Shown here in pieces: positions 35,005-43,926 of a DNA stretch of 50,575 nucleotides. Within the stretch, counting starts at the first letter, position 1, and the number at the start of each line of letters is the position of its first letter. The position numbers and the translations under genes are program-made. This DNA comes from Bacteroidota bacterium (GTDB lineage: Bacteria; Bacteroidota; Bacteroidia; Bacteroidales; UBA12077): assembly GCA_020049295.1 (NCBI GenBank), contig JAIFLC010000045.1, positions 1 to 50,575 on the forward strand, given 5' to 3'. The notes beneath the pieces are model-generated. The model worked only from the letters and a program-made list of their open reading frames with translations, searched no databases and was not told where the DNA came from.

Positions 35005-35817
35005 TTACTGATTTAGATAAAGTGTATCTGTTTTTAAAAACTTAAGAGAATCAACACTTAACCAAATGTCAATTGTTGATCCTAAATTGAGTAATTTATT
35101 GTCTTCATACGAAGGATATTGTCTCCATACCTTTGCATTTATTGAGTCTGTTCCATCCAAAATGGATTGATCATAAATTACAGCTCCTATGTTAAATGCA
35201 GACTGTAAGATACGACTTTTTGCATCCATTAACCTGGATTCAAAGAGGTTAGGTATCTGTGTTTTTTGATCACTCAAACCCCTTCCTAAAACAAGATCAA
35301 TTTTTGAGCCTTTGGGAATTAAATCCCCTTCAAGTATTTCAGCACCATTGAATCGTTGTTTAAGCACATTATTTATAGCAATGTCGGGTACATGAATAAG
35401 CTTGCCAATCTCGAGTCCTAAGTTTTTTAACATTGCTTCTGCTTGGCGATGCGATACACCTACTGTATTTGGCATTTTTACACTTTCAGGATTTACAGCA
35501 TTTAGAATTACGAATACTCTCCTTTTCTTTTTTACTTTTGATCCTGGCATAGGATTTTGTTCAATAATAGTGCCCTTCGGAAGATCATTATTAAAAACAG
35601 AATCGGCTACTTCTATTCTAAATTGGTTCTTTTTTGTTAATATTTTTGCTTCATCAACTGTTAATCCAGCCAAATCGGGTACAGCAATTGCCTGTCCGTG
35701 ATGGGTGTATATTCTTATTACGATAAAGAAAATAAGAAAAAAGCCTAATAACAATGCTACAGCATATAATAGGTTTTTTAGAAATAGCTTGCTTATTAAA
35801 AATTTTAAAAACGTCAT
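35005..35817 (-). CDS. PASTA domain-containing membrane protein
   Basis: The 270-residue protein has one membrane helix near residues 13-35. Three PASTA-type domains follow: VPDLAGLTVDEAKILTKKN near 41, MPNTVGVSHRQAEAMLKNLG near 115 and IPNLFESRLMDAKSRILQSA near 193. PASTA domains in other bacteria bind peptidoglycan or penicillin-related ligands and are found on Ser/Thr kinases and PBPs; this one has no kinase or transpeptidase part. It is the first gene of the unit with the T9SS cargo and rluD. Confidence 0.88.
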   Translation of the reverse strand: MTFLKFLISKLFLKNLLYAVALLLGFFLIFFIVIRIYTHHGQAIAVPDLAGLTVDEAKILTKKNQFRIEVADSVFNNDLPKGTIIEQNPMPGSKVKKKRRVFVILNAVNPESVKMPNTVGVSHRQAEAMLKNLGLEIGKLIHVPDIAINNVLKQRFNGAEILEGDLIPKGSKIDLVLGRGLSDQKTQIPNLFESRLMDAKSRILQSAFNIGAVIYDQSILDGTDSINAKVWRQYPSYEDNKLLNLGSTIDIWLSVDSLKFLKTDTLYLNQ

Positions 35818-35862
35818 TTTGGATGTAGCTTAATTAAAACATCAATAACATTAACGATATGG

Positions 35863-35870
35863 CAAATATA
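35863..35870 (-). promoter_or_regulatory. -7 promoter element of the PASTA operon
   Basis: The minus strand reads TATATTTG, an exact TAnnTTTG, 45 bases before the PASTA start codon. The -33 element is not clear. Confidence 0.4.
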
Positions 35871-35917
35871 AAATTATGTATGGATAAACTAAAATTAATT
35901 TTATACTAAATAAAGGG

Positions 35918-37030
35918 TTAGTACTCGCGAATAATATTATATAACGTGTCTCTTTCGACGGGTAATTTCTGTGCATTTTTTATCAGATCAATAATTTCAG
36001 AGGTTGTCATGGTAGGTTTTTTGTCTTCGGCCCCAGCCATTGAATAGATCTTTGTTGAGTCGTCAATAGTTCCATCAATATCATCAACTCCAAATGACAA
36101 TGAAATTTGAGAAATATCTTTACCCAGCATTGGCCAGTATGCTTTAATATGATCGAAATTATCAAGATATATTCGCGATACAGCAAAGTTTTTCAAATCT
36201 TCAAGTGTATTTACTTCACCAATATATGAAAGGGAATTATTTTGTTTTTTGTATTTTAAAGGAATAAATGTATTAAATCCTTTCGTTTTGTCTTGTAACT
36301 CTCGTAATTTATCAAGATGCTCAATTCGATGCAAAGGTGTTTCGATATGACCATAAAGCATAGTTGCATTTGAAGCTAGTCCTACGTTATGCGCTGTTTC
36401 ATGAATTAAAAGCCATTGTTCTGCAGTTGATTTTTCGTGACAAACCATTTTTCTGATTTCTGAATTGAATATTTCAGCTCCTCCTCCAGGAATACTGCCA
36501 AGACCATATTCCTTTAATTTAATCAGACCTTCTTCCAATTTCAGACCGGCCTTTTTAATCATAAAATCAAGTTCAACAGCTGTAAATGCTTTTATATGCA
36601 CATGAGGCAGAATGTTTTTGATTTGCTGTATCATCGATCCATAGTAGTCGAGATCACGATGCGGATGTACACCTCCTACAATATGTATTTCAGTAATGTC
36701 GCTGTCTTTATAAGGCCTAACTTTTTCTAAGATATCATCAATTGAGTATTCCCAGCTCCCTTCTTCACCAAATTTGCGATGGTATGAACAAAATTTGCAG
36801 TTATAAATGCAAATATTTGTAGGTTCAATATGGATATTTTTATTGAAATATACTCTGTTCTGGTTTTTTTGATAGTTTATAGAGGAAGCAATTATTCCTA
36901 AAACGCCCAGATCGAGATTAAACAATTCCATTCCCTCAGAGATTGAAAGTCTTTTATTTTCAATAACTTTCTCAATAACTTTTTTTTGCTCAGCCGAAAT
37001 GGAGTTTAGATATAATAAATCTTGAATCAA
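35918..37030 (-). CDS. mqnE: aminofutalosine synthase MqnE (radical SAM)
   Basis: The 370-residue protein is a radical SAM enzyme with the CxxxCxxC motif at C74/C78/C81 (HIEPTNICIYNCKFCSY). The family pattern continues with TEIHIVGGVHPHRDLDYY, IKAFTAVELDFM, NATMLYGHIETPLHRIEHL and SLSFGVDDIDGTIDDSTKIY. MqnE joins 3-enolpyruvoyl-benzoate to SAM to give aminofutalosine, an early step of the alternative menaquinone pathway. The nearest alternative, MqnC, has a different cluster context. The start is TTG, because the first ATG would remove 33 N-terminal residues typical of the family. No other mqn genes are nearby. Confidence 0.93.
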   Translation of the reverse strand: MIQDLLYLNSISAEQKKVIEKVIENKRLSISEGMELFNLDLGVLGIIASSINYQKNQNRVYFNKNIHIEPTNICIYNCKFCSYHRKFGEEGSWEYSIDDILEKVRPYKDSDITEIHIVGGVHPHRDLDYYGSMIQQIKNILPHVHIKAFTAVELDFMIKKAGLKLEEGLIKLKEYGLGSIPGGGAEIFNSEIRKMVCHEKSTAEQWLLIHETAHNVGLASNATMLYGHIETPLHRIEHLDKLRELQDKTKGFNTFIPLKYKKQNNSLSYIGEVNTLEDLKNFAVSRIYLDNFDHIKAYWPMLGKDISQISLSFGVDDIDGTIDDSTKIYSMAGAEDKKPTMTTSEIIDLIKNAQKLPVERDTLYNIIREY

Positions 37031-37126
37031 GGTATATTTTTTTGAATGTTTAAAAATAGTATTTTTTAATAAGATTTTATTCAGAAACAGATTATTTCTG
37101 GAATTGTTTATATGGGTATAAAAACA

Positions 37127-37165
37127 AAAAAGTAAAGGACAATAAAAAATTATCCTTTACTTTTT
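37127..37165 (-). terminator. terminator after rpmH
   Basis: Read on the minus strand, AAAAAGTAAAGGA pairs with TCCTTTACTTTTT (37127-37139 and 37153-37165) around a 13-base loop, and is followed by T residues. It lies just past the end of rpmH. Confidence 0.75.
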
Positions 37166-37185
37166 ATAAAAATATTTTGTAAAAA

Positions 37186-37344
37186 CTATTTATCCTGAGT
37201 GTACTCGTCAGATACAGTTAATTTTTTTCTTCCTTTAGCTCTTCGTGAAGCAAGTACTCTTCTACCATTAGCAGTTGCCATTCGCTCGCGAAATCCGTGC
37301 TTGTTTTTTCTTTTCCTGTTCGAAGGTTGAAATGTCCTTTTCAT
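37186..37344 (-). CDS. rpmH: 50S ribosomal protein L34
   Basis: This short gene encodes 52 residues, beginning [20 protein letters not shown] and continuing [22 protein letters not shown]. That is the complete L34 signature, with a short acidic tail ending Y-T-Q-D-K. L34 is a basic protein of the large ribosomal subunit. It has its own strong promoter and terminator. It lies next to rsmG, but dnaA, rnpA and yidC, its usual neighbours in many bacteria, are not here. Confidence 0.97.
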   Translation of the reverse strand: MKRTFQPSNRKRKNKHGFRERMATANGRRVLASRRAKGRKKLTVSDEYTQDK

Positions 37345-37392
37345 CTTAGAAACGTTTTATATGTTGTTATTTTATTTTCAATTTTGGAATTG

Positions 37393-37422
37393 CAAAAGTA
37401 ATGTTTTTTTCTTTTCTACAAA
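37393..37422 (-). promoter_or_regulatory. promoter of rpmH
   Basis: On the minus strand TTTG (37419-37422), an 18-base spacer and TACTTTTG (37393-37400) form a full Bacteroidota consensus promoter. It lies between rsmG and rpmH, with a leader of about 40 bases. Confidence 0.75.
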
Positions 37423-37435
37423 ATGAATTCGGAAA

Positions 37436-38056
37436 TTAAATTGGTAGGTATACAATTTTTTTTGTTTCAAAGAATTCTTCTTCAAAGAAATCGGCTATTC
37501 TAATAATTCTTACCTTGGTAAAAAAATCTTTTAGTTCTTCGTTCAGATCACCACCTTTTAAATAAATTATTCCGTTTTTTAACTCATTTACAGAAGTGGT
37601 ATTAATCTTTTGCCTAACCCATTGATAAAATTCTGGAAATGAAGTTACTGCTCTGCTTACAACAAAGTCATATTTGTTGGTAAGTTGCTCTACTCTAGCA
37701 TGTTTTGTAGTAATATTTTTAAGTTGCAGGGCTTTTGAAACTTCATTAACAACCGTTATTTTTTTGCCGATTGAATCAACTAAATGAAATTTGCATTCAG
37801 GAAAAATAATAGCCAGTGGAATTCCAGGAAAACCTCCTCCTGTTCCAACATCAAGTATTGACGTATCGTTCTTAAATGAGATAATTTTGGCTATTGCTAG
37901 CGAGTGCAAAACATGCCGTTCGTATAAATGGTCAATGTCCTTGCGTGAAATTACATTTATTTTAGTATTCCAATCAGAATAAAGGTGTTGTAATGAGTTA
38001 AACTGATCAATCTGGCTTCCGGAAAGATTAGAAAAATATTTTTCTATTAATTCCAT
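37436..38056 (-). CDS. rsmG: 16S rRNA (guanine527-N7)-methyltransferase RsmG
   Basis: The 206-residue protein has the GidB/RsmG pattern: NVISRKDIDHLYERHVLHSLAI near the N-terminus, the SAM-binding ILDVGTGGGFPGIPLAI and VDSIGKKITVVNEV, then FVVSRAVTSFPEF. RsmG methylates G527 in the decoding region of 16S rRNA; loss gives low-level streptomycin resistance in other bacteria. It starts 4 bases after the sigma factor stop, so it is in the same operon as the sigma factor and the glycosyltransferase. Confidence 0.95.
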   Translation of the reverse strand: MELIEKYFSNLSGSQIDQFNSLQHLYSDWNTKINVISRKDIDHLYERHVLHSLAIAKIISFKNDTSILDVGTGGGFPGIPLAIIFPECKFHLVDSIGKKITVVNEVSKALQLKNITTKHARVEQLTNKYDFVVSRAVTSFPEFYQWVRQKINTTSVNELKNGIIYLKGGDLNEELKDFFTKVRIIRIADFFEEEFFETKKIVYLPI

Positions 38057-38060
38057 TGAT

Positions 38061-38663
38061 TTACTTGATGTTTGGATTACAGTTTTTTAGGATGTTGTAA
38101 AGTAATTCACGTGCTCTGAATAATTGGGCTTTAACGGTTCCGATGGGAAGGCCAAGTTCATCTGCAATTTCTTCGTAGGAAAATTCTCGAAAATAGCGAA
38201 GTTCAATAAGCGTTCTGTATCTGGGTTTAAGTTTGCTTACTACATCTCTCATTAGTGCAACACGTTGACTCTTAATCATATCTTCTTCAGGATCAGGAGA
38301 GTCGGATTGCAAAGGAGTGCCTAAATTATCCTGGTCGTCGGCGTTTTGATCAAGCGAAATGAGGTTTGCTTTTTTCTTTCGAATAAAATCGATACAATTA
38401 TTGGTTGCAATTTTGAATAACCATGTACTAAATGCGTAGTTAGGGGTGTATTGTTCTATGCTTTTAAATGCTTTCCCAAATGCTTCAATGGTTAAATCCT
38501 CAGCATCGCTTTTGTTATTAACCATCTTAAGTAGCATATAATAAATTGCATCCTTATACCTGTCTAGCAATTCAGCATAAGCTTTTTCATTGCCTTTTAA
38601 AGCTAAAAGCACAAGCTTATAGTCGTGCTTCCCTTTTTCAGAGAGATTAGGATTTATTTCCAT
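38061..38663 (-). CDS. RNA polymerase sigma factor, ECF-like
   Basis: The 200-residue protein has sigma region 2 (YAELLDRYKDAIYYMLLKMV, then DAEDLTIEAFGKAFKSIEQY and FSTWLFKIATNNCIDFIRKK) and region 4 (KPRYRTLIELRYFREFSYEE followed by IADELGLPIGTVKAQLFRAR). An acidic linker separates them (SDSPDPEEDM). It should direct RNA polymerase to a special promoter set. No anti-sigma gene is adjacent, so its activity may be controlled in another way. Its start overlaps the upstream glycosyltransferase gene by 10 bases, and rsmG follows 4 bases later. Confidence 0.93.
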   Translation of the reverse strand: MEINPNLSEKGKHDYKLVLLALKGNEKAYAELLDRYKDAIYYMLLKMVNNKSDAEDLTIEAFGKAFKSIEQYTPNYAFSTWLFKIATNNCIDFIRKKKANLISLDQNADDQDNLGTPLQSDSPDPEEDMIKSQRVALMRDVVSKLKPRYRTLIELRYFREFSYEEIADELGLPIGTVKAQLFRARELLYNILKNCNPNIK

Positions 38664-39796
38664 TTAACCTGTTTTGTTGAGAAAATATTTGAAACATAGA
38701 ATGCAATACCCAAAAAAGGTAAAATTATATCATAAAACAACGAAGGTAATAATAAATATTTTTCCTTCAAATGATTAATAGCAACTTTATAAATTATTAA
38801 CTGCATAATCATCCTAAAAACAAAAACACCTAATATATAAGGATAAAAAGGTGTATACCATATTAGTGTTAAAACAAATAATATGTAAAATAACACACGG
38901 CTGAAAGGCTCAAAAAATAATCTGATTTTATTACTAAACGTATAATATTTGCTGGTTGTTGTATGACGTTTTTTTTGTTTAAACCATTCATTAAAACTCT
39001 CTTTTGCAAAAGTTCTGGTTATCGATTCATGAGATATTTCCCAATTGGTATTCGTTTTTGTAGCTGCTTCATTAATAAAAAGATCGTCATCACCCGAAAT
39101 AATCTTATAATGACTAGCAAATCCTTTATTTTTAAAGAATAAGGATTTTCTATAGGCCAGGTTTCTTCCAACACCCATATATGGTTTCCGAGCCATGGCA
39201 AATGTTAAGTATTGCAAAGCAATAAAAAGCGCATCAAAACGGATAAGGTTGTTTAGCAAACCTTCTTTATACACAAATCCTCCATATCCAAGAACTATTT
39301 CTGTTTTTTCGGTAAATTTTCGCTGCATCCTTTCGATCCATTTTGGACTTTCGGCAAAACAGTCGGCATCGGTTAGCAAAAGCCATTCGTATTTTGCAGC
39401 TTTAATCCCTATGGTTAATGCAAGTTTTTTGCTGTGTATAAATTTTTCGTCTTGCTTTATTGTAGTAACCTTAAGGTGGGTATATTTTTTTTGTAATTGA
39501 TCGAGATAAAACTCCGATTCGTCTTCAGAACAATCGTTAACTACAATTACCTCGTAATTCGGATAATCCTGATTAAGGAAACTTATAAGATTCTTTTTTA
39601 GATTTTCTTCTTCATTGCGCGCGCAAATGATAATTGAAACGGGTTCGTTTATTCCGGTAACCCTATGTACCTGTTTTACAAATAATATCCTTGAGTAATA
39701 ATAGCTGTAATAAAAAAACTGTATTAAAAACATCAGTAAAAATAATCCAGGAATTAATATAAGTGGATCATTTGCAATAATTTCGATAATTTTCAC
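38654..39796 (-). CDS. glycosyltransferase family 2 protein
   Basis: The 380-residue protein has an N-terminal membrane helix, then a GT-A domain: PVSIIICARNEEENLKKNLI, VIVVNDCSEDESEFYL, WLLLTDADCFAESPKWIERM (the D-x-D metal site), and a later acceptor region with ISGDDDLFINEAA. Three or so membrane helices form the C-terminus, so it is a membrane GT2 enzyme acting on a lipid or polysaccharide. The Q-x-x-R-W motif is not present in standard form (FKQKKRHTTTSKYY lies in its place). The start is GTG. The gene overlaps the sigma factor gene by 10 bases. Confidence 0.88.
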   Translation of the reverse strand: MKIIEIIANDPLILIPGLFLLMFLIQFFYYSYYYSRILFVKQVHRVTGINEPVSIIICARNEEENLKKNLISFLNQDYPNYEVIVVNDCSEDESEFYLDQLQKKYTHLKVTTIKQDEKFIHSKKLALTIGIKAAKYEWLLLTDADCFAESPKWIERMQRKFTEKTEIVLGYGGFVYKEGLLNNLIRFDALFIALQYLTFAMARKPYMGVGRNLAYRKSLFFKNKGFASHYKIISGDDDLFINEAATKTNTNWEISHESITRTFAKESFNEWFKQKKRHTTTSKYYTFSNKIRLFFEPFSRVLFYILFVLTLIWYTPFYPYILGVFVFRMIMQLIIYKVAINHLKEKYLLLPSLFYDIILPFLGIAFYVSNIFSTKQVKWK

Positions 39797-39900
39797 TGTT
39801 GGTATATTTCTAAATTGAATTAATTGGCAATTTTATTAAAGTTTTTTGGGTAAAACAAGAATTGTGAATTGAAGAAATGAATTATTTATTCACATTTGGT

Positions 39901-39908
39901 TATCTTTG
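39901..39908 (+). promoter_or_regulatory. -7 promoter element of tgt
   Basis: TATCTTTG is an exact TAnnTTTG, 19 bases before the tgt start codon, giving a very short leader. No good TTTG is found at the right distance upstream. Confidence 0.5.
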
Positions 39909-39927
39909 AGCCGAAATTTATTTTTTT

Positions 39928-41058
39928 ATGAAGTTTGAAATTTGTGCAAAGGATTCGAAAACCAAGGCTAGGGCAGGGGAGATTTTAACTGATCATGGTA
40001 AAATACAAACTCCAATTTTTATGCCCGTAGGTACTGCGGGTAGTGTAAAAGGAGTTAATCAGCGTGATTTAATTGATGATGTAGGGGCACAAATAATTCT
40101 TGGAAATACCTATCATTTGTACCTTAGGCCTGGAATGGAAACAATGAGCCTTGCAGGTGGTTTGCATAAATTTATAAGCTGGGATCGTCCAATTTTAACG
40201 GATAGTGGTGGTTATCAGGTTTTTTCGTTGGCCGATAATAGAAAGTTGAAAGACGATGGAGCACATTTTAGTTCTCATATCGATGGGTCAAAACATCTCT
40301 TTACTCCAGAAAATATTGTAGACATTCAGCGAATAATTGGAGCCGATATTATTATGGCTTTTGATGAATGTACGCCGTTTCCGTGCGATTATAAATATGC
40401 CAAAAATTCGATGGATTTAACGCATAAATGGTTAAAACGTGGATTGAAACATTTTGATTCAACAGAACCTTTATACGGTCATTCGCAAACTTTTTTTCCA
40501 ATTGTACAGGGTAGTGTATTTAAAGACCTTCGAATAGAATCAGCCCAAACAATTGTTTCGCATAATCGCGATGGATATGCAATTGGTGGACTTTCGGTTG
40601 GTGAACCAGAGCAGGAAATGTACGATATGATTGAAGTTGTGAATGAAATTCTGCCACAGGATAAGCCTAGATATCTGATGGGAGTGGGTACACCAGTTAA
40701 TATTCTCGAAGGAATTACCCGCGGAATTGATATGTTCGATTGTGTTATGCCAACACGTAATGGACGAAATGGTATGCTATTTACGAGCGAAGGGATTATT
40801 AATATTAAAAACGTAAAATGGAAGAATGATTTTTCACCAATCGATGAAAATGGCTTGTCTTTTGTGGATATGAAATTCTCAAAAGCATATCTTCGACATT
40901 TGATAATTGCGAAAGAAATATTAGGAGCACAAATTGCTAGTTTACATAATTTAAGCTTTTATTTGTGGTTAGTTAAAGAATCACGAAAAAGGATAATCGA
41001 AGGTTCATTTCTTAGTTGGAAAAATATGATGATTGAAAAACTGTCAGTAAGACTATGA
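39928..41058 (+). CDS. tgt: tRNA-guanine transglycosylase (queuine tRNA-ribosyltransferase)
   Basis: The 376-residue TIM-barrel protein has the Tgt motifs: TPIFMPVGTAGSVKGV, RPILTDSGGYQVFSL with the substrate-site aspartate, AFDECTPFP, IGGLSVGEP and GIDMFDCVMPTRNGRNG with the nucleophile aspartate. It exchanges guanine 34 for preQ1 in the anticodon of tRNAs for Asp, Asn, His and Tyr. The zinc site is odd: the three cysteines are G309, S311 and D314, while the histidine H340 is kept. I recall the same in Bacteroides Tgt. It overlaps the LptF/G gene by 4 bases (ATGA). Confidence 0.95.
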   Translation: MKFEICAKDSKTKARAGEILTDHGKIQTPIFMPVGTAGSVKGVNQRDLIDDVGAQIILGNTYHLYLRPGMETMSLAGGLHKFISWDRPILTDSGGYQVFSLADNRKLKDDGAHFSSHIDGSKHLFTPENIVDIQRIIGADIIMAFDECTPFPCDYKYAKNSMDLTHKWLKRGLKHFDSTEPLYGHSQTFFPIVQGSVFKDLRIESAQTIVSHNRDGYAIGGLSVGEPEQEMYDMIEVVNEILPQDKPRYLMGVGTPVNILEGITRGIDMFDCVMPTRNGRNGMLFTSEGIINIKNVKWKNDFSPIDENGLSFVDMKFSKAYLRHLIIAKEILGAQIASLHNLSFYLWLVKESRKRIIEGSFLSWKNMMIEKLSVRL

Positions 41059-42146
41059 GCATAAACGGGCTTAAAAAGTTAGATATTTATATTATTAAAA
41101 AGTTTCTAGGAACTTATTTCTTTGCCATTGCTTTAATAATAAGTATAGCAGTAGTTTTTGATTTGTCAGAAAAAGTTGAGGATTTTCTCGAAAAAGAAGC
41201 ACCCCTTAAAGCGATTATTTTCGATTATTATATGAATTTCATCCCCTATTTTGCCAATCTGTTCAGCTCACTTTTTACATTTATTGCTGTTATTTTCTTT
41301 ACCTCAAAAATGGCTTATAATACTGAGATTATAGCTATGTTGAGCGCAGGTATTAGTTTTAGAAGGATTATGCTTCCTTATTTTATATCAGCTTTCATAA
41401 TTGCTTTGTTTTCTTTCGTTTTAATGGCCTATGTTATTCCACCTGCCAATTCTGTGAGACTTGATTTTACTTATAAATATATAAAAAGTCCAGTTAATAA
41501 TTCTGAACGTGATATCCACCGGCAGATTGAACCAGGTCTTTTTATTTATATGCAGAGTTATAATATTGAAAGTGACATAGGATATAAGTTTTCAATGGAA
41601 CGATTCGAGGATGGTGAGTTGAAATCAAAATTAATGTCGGAATATATTAAATGGGATACAACCAGCAATAAATGGACAATTAAAAATTACTATATACGCG
41701 ATATTGATAGTATTGATGAAAAGATAACCCAGGGAGTTGCTATTGATACCGTATTAAACTTGCAACCTGAAGACTTTAAGCGTTATGCCCAATTTGTTGA
41801 AACGATGAGTTTGCCTGTATTGAATGATTATATAGAAGAACAGAAGATGCAAGGTGCCGATAATGTGGTTAGCTTATTAATTGAAAAATACAGTCGTTTT
41901 GCATATCCCTTTTCTACATTTATTCTTACATTGATTGGAGTTGCATTGTCTTCGCGAAAAGTTAAAGGAGGAATTGGTATGCATGTCGGATTAGGGTTAT
42001 TACTTAGCTTTTCGTTTATTTTATTTATGAGATTTGCCACCATGTTTGCAATAAGCGGAAGCATGAAACCTTTATTAGCGGTTTGGTTACCCAATATTTT
42101 ATATATGTTTATTGCCCTGTTTCTCTATCGTATAGCACCAAAATAG
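41055..42146 (+). CDS. LptF/LptG family permease
   Basis: The 363-residue protein has the layout of LptF/LptG: membrane helices near residues 12-33, 52-75 and 95-120, a large periplasmic domain (~130-270) and three more helices at the end. Sequence features are LDIYIIKKFLGTYFFAI at the start and ISFRRIMLPYF in the coupling region. LptF and LptG, with the ATPase LptB, pull lipopolysaccharide out of the inner membrane. Which of the two this is cannot be told. It overlaps tgt by 4 bases (ATGA), a pairing seen often in Bacteroidota. Confidence 0.9.
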   Translation: MSINGLKKLDIYIIKKFLGTYFFAIALIISIAVVFDLSEKVEDFLEKEAPLKAIIFDYYMNFIPYFANLFSSLFTFIAVIFFTSKMAYNTEIIAMLSAGISFRRIMLPYFISAFIIALFSFVLMAYVIPPANSVRLDFTYKYIKSPVNNSERDIHRQIEPGLFIYMQSYNIESDIGYKFSMERFEDGELKSKLMSEYIKWDTTSNKWTIKNYYIRDIDSIDEKITQGVAIDTVLNLQPEDFKRYAQFVETMSLPVLNDYIEEQKMQGADNVVSLLIEKYSRFAYPFSTFILTLIGVALSSRKVKGGIGMHVGLGLLLSFSFILFMRFATMFAISGSMKPLLAVWLPNILYMFIALFLYRIAPK

Positions 42147-42150
42147 CCTG

Positions 42151-42181
42151 TTTGTTTGTAATCTAAAATTTACTACTTTTA
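42151..42181 (+). promoter_or_regulatory. candidate promoter of the acyl-CoA carboxylase genes
   Basis: TTTG (42151-42154), 19 bases and TACTTTTA (42174-42181, one mismatch to TAnnTTTG) lie in the 221-base gap after the LptF/G gene. The leader would be long, about 180 bases, and I see no obvious riboswitch in it. Confidence 0.35.
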
Positions 42182-42367
42182 CATTTATGTCTGAGAATAG
42201 TGTGCTGAATTATTGAATTGGTTTGCAATAATTTAAAATTACTGTCTGCTGAATGTTACCAATAAATTTTTATTAGTAAAATTCATTTTGTAACGTTGCA
42301 GTTAAATTTTTTTTAAAAAACGGCTTTTGATATTATCAAAGGTTATTATTAACTAAATGTACAAGAT

Positions 42368-43915
42368 ATGTCTTTGAAAAGAAAAATTCTTGAACTCCAA
42401 ATGAAGCGAGAAAAAGCTCTTCAGGGAGGTGGTGAAAAAGCTATCGAAAAGCAGGTTGCCATGGGCAAAATGACTGCTCGCGAAAGAATCATTACTCTGC
42501 TTGATGAAAACTCATTTCATGAGTATGATCTTTTTGTTGAGCATGAGGCTCGCGATTTCGGAATGGATGGAAAAATTTTACAAGGCGATGGTGTAATTAC
42601 AGGAACAGGAACAATTTATGGTGCACCAATTTGTATCTATGCCCAAGACTTCACAGTTGCTGGTGGATCTTTGGGCTTGATGCACGCACGTAAAATTACC
42701 AAAATCATGGATCATGCCATGAAAATGCGTGTACCAATCATTGGTATTAACGACTCTGGTGGTGCCCGTATTCAGGAAGGAGTAAACTCATTAGCCGGTT
42801 ATGGTGAGATATTCTACCGTAATACTATGGCTTCAGGAGTTATCCCTCAAATTTCGGTTATCCTCGGTCCTTGTGCTGGTGGTGCTGTTTATTCTCCAGC
42901 TCTTACCGATTTTGTTTTTGTGGTTGAAAATATATCAAAAATGTTTATTACCGGACCGGAAGTTATTAAAACTGTTCTTGGTGAAGAGATATCAATGGAA
43001 GATCTTGGTGGTGCAAGAGTTCATAGCGAAATTACTGGTAATGCGCATTTCTTCGCCGAAAGCGAAATCGAATGTTTCGATCAGATTAAAAAGTTGATCA
43101 CCTATATTCCATGGAATAATGGCCAAAAGGCACGTCCATTTGAATTAAAAGAACCATTACATAGTAAATACAAAATTGACGAAATTGTTCCCGGAAATCC
43201 AAAAGAACCTTATGATGTACGTGATGTAATTAAAGCAATTACTGATGGATCGGAATTTTTCGAAATAATGGAATTATGGGCCAGAAATATTGTTATTGGT
43301 TTTGGTCGTATGAATGGCGAAACAATTGGCTTTGTTGCTAATCAACCTATGTATCTTGCTGGGGTTCTTGATGTTGATTCATCAGATAAAGCAGCACGCT
43401 TTATACGTTATTGCGATGCATTCCAGATCCCAATTGTTACATTAGTTGATCTTCCTGGTTATTTGCCAGGAGTTGATCAGGAACATGCCGGAGTTATCAG
43501 ACATGGAGCTAAATTATTATATGCTTATTCTGAAGCTAATGTTCCAAAAATGACAGTTATACTTCGTAAAGCTTATGGTGGAGGTTATATTGCAATGAAT
43601 TCACGTCACCTGAATGCTGATTTCGTTTTTGCATGGCCAGGAGCCGAAATTGCAGTTATGGGACCCGAAGGTGCTGCTAATATTATCTTCCGTAAAGAAA
43701 TTACCGAAGCAAAAGATCCTGAAAAAATGCGTAAGCAAAAAGTTAAGGAATACAAAGAAAAGTTCGCTAATCCTTATGTTGCTGCTGCTAAAGGTTATGT
43801 TGATTCTGTTATTGAACCTAAAGAAACACGCAAATTCCTATTGCATGGTATCGAAGTTTCTAAAAATAAAGTCGACAGAAAACCTATTAAGAAACATGGT
43901 ATTCCTCCTTTTTAA
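42368..43915 (+). CDS. acyl-CoA carboxylase, carboxyltransferase subunit
   Basis: The 515-residue protein has the two-halved crotonase-like carboxyltransferase fold. The first half contains GDGVITGTGTIYGAPICIYA, IIGINDSGGARIQEGVNSLA and the CoA-binding LGPCAGGAVYSPAL. The second has IPIVTLVDLPGYLPGVDQEH, KMTVILRKAYGGGYIAM and WPGAEIAVMGPEGAANIIF. Length and motifs fit propionyl-CoA carboxylase beta or methylmalonyl-CoA decarboxylase alpha (MmdA). The next gene is a biotin carrier protein; there is no biotin carboxylase gene in the pair and no oadB/oadG-type membrane gene nearby, so the reaction direction remains open. Confidence 0.92.
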   Translation: MSLKRKILELQMKREKALQGGGEKAIEKQVAMGKMTARERIITLLDENSFHEYDLFVEHEARDFGMDGKILQGDGVITGTGTIYGAPICIYAQDFTVAGGSLGLMHARKITKIMDHAMKMRVPIIGINDSGGARIQEGVNSLAGYGEIFYRNTMASGVIPQISVILGPCAGGAVYSPALTDFVFVVENISKMFITGPEVIKTVLGEEISMEDLGGARVHSEITGNAHFFAESEIECFDQIKKLITYIPWNNGQKARPFELKEPLHSKYKIDEIVPGNPKEPYDVRDVIKAITDGSEFFEIMELWARNIVIGFGRMNGETIGFVANQPMYLAGVLDVDSSDKAARFIRYCDAFQIPIVTLVDLPGYLPGVDQEHAGVIRHGAKLLYAYSEANVPKMTVILRKAYGGGYIAMNSRHLNADFVFAWPGAEIAVMGPEGAANIIFRKEITEAKDPEKMRKQKVKEYKEKFANPYVAAAKGYVDSVIEPKETRKFLLHGIEVSKNKVDRKPIKKHGIPPF

Positions 43916-43926
43916 TCTTTAAAATT

